In this document: positions 31,537 through 35,805 of the stretch, one piece after another
Layout: the number at the start of each line of letters is the position of its first letter
Numbering within the stretch: the first letter of the stretch is position 1
DNA from: Nitrobacter winogradskyi
GTDB taxonomy: Bacteria; Pseudomonadota; Alphaproteobacteria; Rhizobiales; Xanthobacteraceae
DNA: 35,805 nt
Direction: 5' to 3'
Assembly: GCF_006539545.1 (NCBI RefSeq)
Contig: NZ_BJNF01000089.1
Span: forward strand, 1 to 35,805
Program-made: the position numbers and the translations under genes
Notes under the pieces: generated by a model
The model's database searches: none
What the model was told of the DNA's origin: nothing
The model's input: the letters and a program-made list of their open reading frames with translations, nothing else

Positions 31537-33533
31537 AGCGCGAGCCCGTCATCGGGATCGAGAGCGGCCAGCCGCGCTGCGCGCCGGAATTGTCGTGCCG
31601 GCTGCGGAAGCTTGCCGTCGCGCGTTCCGGTTTCGGCGGTCTCGTCGTCGAGCACAGAGAGATCGTCACGGGAGCGATCGTGCAACCGGACGACTTCGGC
31701 ATCATCGAGTTGCGGTGCGAGCTGGTGGCCGCCTTCATCCTGCTCGGACGCCGCTGAACGCGCGGTGGCTGCAGGCTTCTTCGGCCGGGCAAGCCCGGTC
31801 CAGTCATCCGCGCGCGCGGCCGGCCGGTCGGCATAGTCTTTGTCGTCGAGGATCGGCGCCAGCAAGACGCGCGACGTGAAATTGTCGTCGGCGTAATAGC
31901 GGATCTTCGTCGCCTTCGCTGGCGGATGACCGGAGACCATGACGATCTCCTGATGGTCGGGAAGCTGCATCACCTCGCCGGGCGTGAGCAGCGGCCGCGC
32001 CGTCTCCTGACGCGAAACCATCAGGTGCCCGAGCCAGGGCGAGAGCCTGTGTCCGGCATAGTTGCGCTGCGCGCGCAACTCTGTCGCGGTGCCAAGCGCG
32101 TCGGAAATCCGCTTCGCGGTGCGTTCGTCATTGGTCGCGAAAGCGACGCGGACGTGGCAGTTATCCAATATGCTGTTGTTCGGCCCGTAGGCTTTTTCGA
32201 TTTGATTAAGGCTTTGGGCGATCAAGAACGAGCGCAAGCCGTAACCGGCCATGAACGCCAACGCGCTCTCGAAGAAATCCAATCTCCCCAATGCTGGAAA
32301 CTCATCCAGCATGAGCAGCAGTTTGTGCTTACGCGCGATGCCGTCTGAGCCGTCGAGACTTTCGGTGAGACGGCGGCCGATCTGGTTGAGGATCAGGCGG
32401 ATCAGCGGCTTCGTCCGCGAAATGTCGGACGGCGGCACGACGAGATAGAGTGAAACCGGATGATCGGCGGCGATCAGGTCGGCGATACGCCAGTCGCAAC
32501 GCGCGGTGACGTGCGCCACGGTGGGATCACGATAGAGGCCAAGAAACGACATCGCGGTTGAGAGCACGCCGCTGCGTTCGTTCTCGGACTTGTTCAGCAC
32601 CTCCCGCGCGGCGCTTGCGACGACAGGATGCGGACCGGATTCGCCGAGATGCGCCGTGGTCATCATCGACCACAAGGCTTTCTCAAACGGATGTGCCGGG
32701 TCGGAGAGGAAGTTGGCGACGCCGCGCAAGGTCTTGTCGTCTTCAGCGTAGAGGACATGGAGTATCGCGCCAACCAGCAGCGAATGGCTGGTCTTTTCCC
32801 AATGATTGCGCCGCTCCAACGCGCCTTCCGGATCGACCAGGATGTCGGCAATATTCTGAACGTCGCGAACCTCGTGGACGCCGCGGCGGACCTCCAGCAG
32901 CGGATTGTAGGCCGCACTCTTCGGATCGGTCGGATTGAACAAGAGGCAATGGGAGAACTGCGCACGCCATCCGGCGGTTAGCGTCCAGTTCTCGCCCTTG
33001 ATATCGTGGATGACCGCAGATTGCCGCCACGACAGGAGCGTGGGCACCACCAGGCCGACGCCTTTGCCTGATCGCGTCGGCGCGAACGCCATGATGTGCT
33101 CGGGGCCGTCATGGCGCAGATAGGTGCGCGCCATCAGCCCGAGGAAAACGCCGGACGGCTTCGTCAGTCCGGCGCCAGCGATGTCCTTCTTGTCAGCCCA
33201 GCGGGCGGAGCCGTAGGTCGTGACACGCTTCGACTGCCGCGCGCGCCAGACTGAACCGACGATCGCGGACAGCGCGGCGACAACGCCGCTCCCACCCGCG
33301 ATCGTTCCCCCCGTCCGGAAGATGTCCGGCGCATAGGCGTCATAGACGTACCACCACTCGAACAGGCGCCAGGGGTAGTAAACGGGAAGCCTGTCGATCA
33401 GAAACCAGGGTTCGCCGAGGCGCTGCTGAAAGCCGAGTTCGAAGGCAACCCATTGCGTTGCGGCCCATGTGCCGGCAAGCGCGATGCCGAACACGACCAG
33501 CATTTGTCCGATGAGCACCTTGGTCGGCGTCAT
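31533..33533 (-). CDS. traG: TraG/VirD4 type IV coupling protein
   Basis: This 666-residue protein starts at ATG 33533, where family members begin (TPTKVLIGQMLVVFGIALAG), with AGGA close upstream; the longer start at 33587 adds 18 residues unlike the family. Two membrane segments lie in residues 5-30 and about 72-95. The ATPase has Walker A APTRSGKGVGLVVP (151-164), HDIKGENWTLTAGWRAQFS and Walker B LLLMLDEFPALGRL. It couples the relaxase-DNA complex to the T4SS channel. The C-terminal 90 residues are hydrophilic and variable. No relaxase gene precedes it in the window, which is unusual for this cluster type. Confidence 0.95.
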   Translation of the reverse strand: MTPTKVLIGQMLVVFGIALAGTWAATQWVAFELGFQQRLGEPWFLIDRLPVYYPWRLFEWWYVYDAYAPDIFRTGGTIAGGSGVVAALSAIVGSVWRARQSKRVTTYGSARWADKKDIAGAGLTKPSGVFLGLMARTYLRHDGPEHIMAFAPTRSGKGVGLVVPTLLSWRQSAVIHDIKGENWTLTAGWRAQFSHCLLFNPTDPKSAAYNPLLEVRRGVHEVRDVQNIADILVDPEGALERRNHWEKTSHSLLVGAILHVLYAEDDKTLRGVANFLSDPAHPFEKALWSMMTTAHLGESGPHPVVASAAREVLNKSENERSGVLSTAMSFLGLYRDPTVAHVTARCDWRIADLIAADHPVSLYLVVPPSDISRTKPLIRLILNQIGRRLTESLDGSDGIARKHKLLLMLDEFPALGRLDFFESALAFMAGYGLRSFLIAQSLNQIEKAYGPNNSILDNCHVRVAFATNDERTAKRISDALGTATELRAQRNYAGHRLSPWLGHLMVSRQETARPLLTPGEVMQLPDHQEIVMVSGHPPAKATKIRYYADDNFTSRVLLAPILDDKDYADRPAARADDWTGLARPKKPAATARSAASEQDEGGHQLAPQLDDAEVVRLHDRSRDDLSVLDDETAETGTRDGKLPQPARQFRRAARLAALDPDDGLAL

Positions 33534-33890
33534 TCCTGCCCCGCAACAGCCCGTGACGACGGCCTGCATCGGAGGCCGGCTGGGCATGAGGTTTGTTGCG
33601 TGGAGGGTGCTTAGTCAAAGACCAAATTCGCCGCCAGCGGCAGCAAGTATGATCTGAATGCAAGCGGGTCTTATCTCTTATTTCTGCGTATCGACGGTGA
33701 CAAGTCAGTCTTGCGGCGATACGTCACGCGAACATAGAAGGCTCGTCTCACGGGCGAAGGCTTGTCGCTTACGCTTCACGATTAAAATGACAGTTTCGCT
33801 TTGAAGATTTGCAATGCCACATTGACTAGGTTCGCAACCCACGAGGTCCGCAATGGGTGGAAAGCGGCAGTTAGCGGCGTCGAGTTCCGA
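33534..33890. other. Non-coding region between the HEPN gene and traG
   Basis: About 360 nt hold no convincing gene; the place where a relaxase gene would usually lie is occupied by this gap and the defence pair upstream. A 7-bp inverted repeat CGTATCG (33687-33693) and CGATACG (33717-33723), separated by 23 nt, is a possible operator or oriT element. A CGCAATGGGTGGAAAGCGG stretch near 33850 resembles intergenic spacer words common in Bradyrhizobium relatives (from memory). The traG promoter must lie here or further upstream. Confidence 0.35.
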
Positions 33891-34520
33891 TTAAATTCTT
33901 GCCAGCATTGCGTACTGGAAACGGTCGGCGATCAGTATCAAAAGCGAAGACGCGAAGTTGATGTGAGCCTCGACATCCATTGTCGTCAAGTCTGGCGAAT
34001 CCCCATGGGCGACCGCGTGTCGCCAACCGACCAGTTCTTTGTCAAGTCGGTTTCGGACCTTTTGCATCGTTGACAGATCAAAATTGAGAAGGACGTAGTT
34101 CTCCGACAATCTGGCAAAATCCAGATTGGAACGAGCCTCGACAATTCTCCCATCGACGGCATCGAAACCGCAGTCGATCCGGCTCTCCAAATTCTTGACG
34201 AAGGCTCGACGCGACTCGAGCGAGTGGTTACGGTCTCTCATGCTTTCGAAATCCGCATGAAACGCGCTAACTAGGAGCATCCAGTTTTGGTCTCGAACTT
34301 TTCCTCCTTTCTCAGCCAGAAATCTAAGGTACGCGCGAACGCATTCGTTGTAGAAGCCTTCCCAGTTGGCGTAGGCGAGTACGACGACCGCTTTCGATGC
34401 AATCCCGTAGACGTCATTCGCGGCCAATTGGCTGAATGACCTCTTGATCTCAGACAACTCCTTCGCGCGACGCACCCTAGCAGTGTCGATTTCGTTAAAG
34501 AAGTCATCTAGTTTAGGCAT
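33891..34520 (-). CDS. MAE_28990/MAE_18760-type HEPN-domain protein, putative RNase effector
   Basis: This 209-residue protein starts at ATG 34520, eight bases inside the end of the DUF262 gene (ATGCCTAA overlap). It is all-helical with the HEPN pattern: an early Asp/Glu-rich helix (MPKLDDFFNEIDTARVRRAK), the conserved VLAYANWEGFYNECVRAYLR, and near the end the catalytic RX4H motif WRHAVAHGDSP, with R167 and H172, the residue after Arg being His as in many active HEPN nucleases. Family knowledge: HEPN proteins of this type accompany DUF262 proteins in defence islands and are believed to cut RNA on activation. Target and trigger are unknown. Coupling to DUF262 implies joint action. Confidence 0.85.
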   Translation of the reverse strand: MPKLDDFFNEIDTARVRRAKELSEIKRSFSQLAANDVYGIASKAVVVLAYANWEGFYNECVRAYLRFLAEKGGKVRDQNWMLLVSAFHADFESMRDRNHSLESRRAFVKNLESRIDCGFDAVDGRIVEARSNLDFARLSENYVLLNFDLSTMQKVRNRLDKELVGWRHAVAHGDSPDLTTMDVEAHINFASSLLILIADRFQYAMLARI

Positions 34521-35628
34521 TGGGATTAAACCACTGCGCTCCGAACGGGATGGTCCGCTGCAATCTGACGGTTCCCCGGAGCCCGGATGCACTCATCTCG
34601 GCGACCTGGGGCTGCTGCCAAAAGTTCTCGATCTTGTCCTTTACAAATTGGTCCGGGTTCGCGTGAGCCATGATAGCGGCCTTGTTTCTCGCGACGCCCA
34701 CGGCGATTGCCTCGAGTGCTCGTAATGAGAACCGGCTGGCAATGCCTTCGCCGGCGTTTTGAGGGGGCATCAAAGCTCTGTCGCCAAGAATCCTCTGAAG
34801 AGTTTCCAGTGTCCAAGTGAGCGTTTGTATCACTTCATCGCGGTCTCTTTCCGTCAGAATGTCAATTATTGCGGCATCAAGAAACTCCTGTACGTCCAGG
34901 CTACGGTCGTAGTCGGCAAACGTGTGTACGATCATTCGCACAATGTACTCGACGTCCCGCTGAGTCGCTCTCTGTTCGGCGGTGATTTGAAAGATGCCAT
35001 TCACGTCGTTTCGCTGAGCGAATTGACGGATCGCTTGAGTAAACTCGGCATTGGCCAAGACCATGGAGCAGGTCCTCACCTCCTGCTCGTTTGCATACGC
35101 TCCGCCCCGATTGAGGCGCTGGAAAAGATCGAACTTAGTCTTGGGGTCGCTGGGGTGTTTGAGTATCTGAAAGTCCACTCGCGCCCGCCGAAAAAACAAC
35201 TGGAGGGCCTTGTCGATCTGCACCTCGCCATCCGCCTTCTGCTCCCAAACCATCCCCTGAAGTGATGGTAGATACTTAGTCTTTTGGAGTTGGGATCGAA
35301 GAACTACTCCAGTGTCGACATCCTTCAAGACACCCATGAACTCGAGCAACGTGGATATCCGCTGAAGCCCGTCGATCAATTCCCAAGTGCCATTCTCGTT
35401 CTCGTACACGAACACTGGAGGGACCGGGATGCCTATTAATATTGATTCGACGAAGTTGGACTTCCTCTCGTTTGACCACCGGAACAATCTTTGAAAGTCC
35501 GGCAGAATATTAAGCTCCTTGGAAGTGTACATGTTGCTCACTTCCCCGATCGTCATCTGAACGGTGTCCGTATTCACCGCGCGTTTTGCTTCATCGATTT
35601 CTTCTTTGAGCATTCGATATCCCGTCAT
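34513..35628 (-). CDS. DUF262 (ParB/GmrSD N-terminal-like) protein, putative defence sensor/nuclease
   Basis: This 371-residue protein has the DUF262 core: an N-terminal MTIGEVSNMYTSKELNILPD segment, DFQRLFRWSNERKSNFVESI (residues 44-63), IPVPPVFVYEN and the DGQQR-like motif DGLQR (86-90) that in GmrS-type proteins binds or hydrolyses nucleotides. Gln at the third position is replaced by Leu. FDLFQRLNRGGAYANEQEVR near residue 165 is another family mark. No C-terminal DUF1524 HNH nuclease is present, so the effector is probably the coupled HEPN protein. The ATG at 35628 has no strong ribosome site; ATG 35613 is an alternative. Together the pair resembles GmrSD-like restriction of foreign DNA, though the mechanism is inferred. 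Confidence 0.87.
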   Translation of the reverse strand: MTGYRMLKEEIDEAKRAVNTDTVQMTIGEVSNMYTSKELNILPDFQRLFRWSNERKSNFVESILIGIPVPPVFVYENENGTWELIDGLQRISTLLEFMGVLKDVDTGVVLRSQLQKTKYLPSLQGMVWEQKADGEVQIDKALQLFFRRARVDFQILKHPSDPKTKFDLFQRLNRGGAYANEQEVRTCSMVLANAEFTQAIRQFAQRNDVNGIFQITAEQRATQRDVEYIVRMIVHTFADYDRSLDVQEFLDAAIIDILTERDRDEVIQTLTWTLETLQRILGDRALMPPQNAGEGIASRFSLRALEAIAVGVARNKAAIMAHANPDQFVKDKIENFWQQPQVAEMSASGLRGTVRLQRTIPFGAQWFNPNA

Positions 35629-35805
35629 TTTTGTTCTTGATAACTTTTAAGGGTTTGTAGTCTATCCGGAATAGTCCGGTTTGGCCTGCAGGGACCAAAT
35701 CAACAGTCATCTGATCGGTTTGCACTGAGCTAGCAGAAAAACGTAGGCGCCAAGAAGCCGAATGACGAACTGAGACACTACCGGCTTTCCGCATGACTCG
35801 CGAAC

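Noticed and set aside
35591-35794. Small minus-strand frame overlapping the start of the DUF262 gene
   Set aside because: It overlaps coding sequence of DUF262, has no recognisable motif and no clear ribosome site. It could be the tail of a gene upstream of the window, but this cannot be shown.

Overview
The window reads as accessory DNA of an alphaproteobacterium, most likely of the Hyphomicrobiales (Bradyrhizobium/Nitrobacter/Afipia-like). The clues are the CobS of the aerobic cobaltochelatase, an alphaproteobacterial trb-type transfer operon (trbB-C-D-E-J-K-L-F-G-I with DUF2274, CopG and TraG), a bufferin locus with a SigF-like promoter, and GC-rich codon use. The lineage is inferred from gene types; no search was run. 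No rRNA, tRNA or CRISPR array was seen.

Region 1 (1-8600) is metal and redox stress. On the minus strand a bufferin operon (bufA, then bufB cut by the window edge) sits behind a putative ECF SigF-type promoter. On the plus strand follow a Cys-rich GDCCVxC protein, a rhodanese-ChrB fusion overlapping the chromate efflux gene chrA, a frameshift-riddled secreted-protein pseudogene, a DUF1259 protein, a gene fragment, and a GMC oxidoreductase fused to a DUF1080-like domain. The next plus-strand gene is cut short after about 50 codons.

Region 2 (8636-17081) begins at a rearrangement scar: a CobS gene with a replaced C-terminus meets short repeats that may be an IS21-like remnant. Behind it lies a minus-strand run of RNA, translation and transcription-recycling genes: a 120-aa unknown, RF3 (prfC), a TraR/DksA zinc-finger protein, a NYN ribonuclease-like protein and a HelD-type RNA polymerase-recycling ATPase. 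A RES-domain gene broken by one in-frame TAG and a stand-alone Hen1-like RNA 2'-O-methyltransferase lie just upstream. Together they look like a stress-recovery or RNA-repair island, which is the best candidate here for an undescribed functional association.

Region 3 (17495-20284) holds a SulP anion transporter with a STAS domain, a tandem universal stress protein and the 5' stub of a 3-hydroxyacyl-CoA dehydrogenase gene.

Region 4 (about 20300-33533) is a complete minus-strand mating-pair-formation operon: traG, copG, trbB, C, D, E, J, K, L, F, G, I and DUF2274, nearly all with overlapping stop/start codons. A convergent LysR gene closes it. The trbC leader is expanded by a cluster of short palindromes translated in frame. 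No relaxase gene is visible.

Region 5 (33891-35628), where a relaxase gene would usually be expected, holds a translationally coupled pair: a DUF262 (ParB/GmrSD-like) protein and a MAE_28990-type HEPN protein with an intact RX4H motif. This is a probable phage- or plasmid-defence module.
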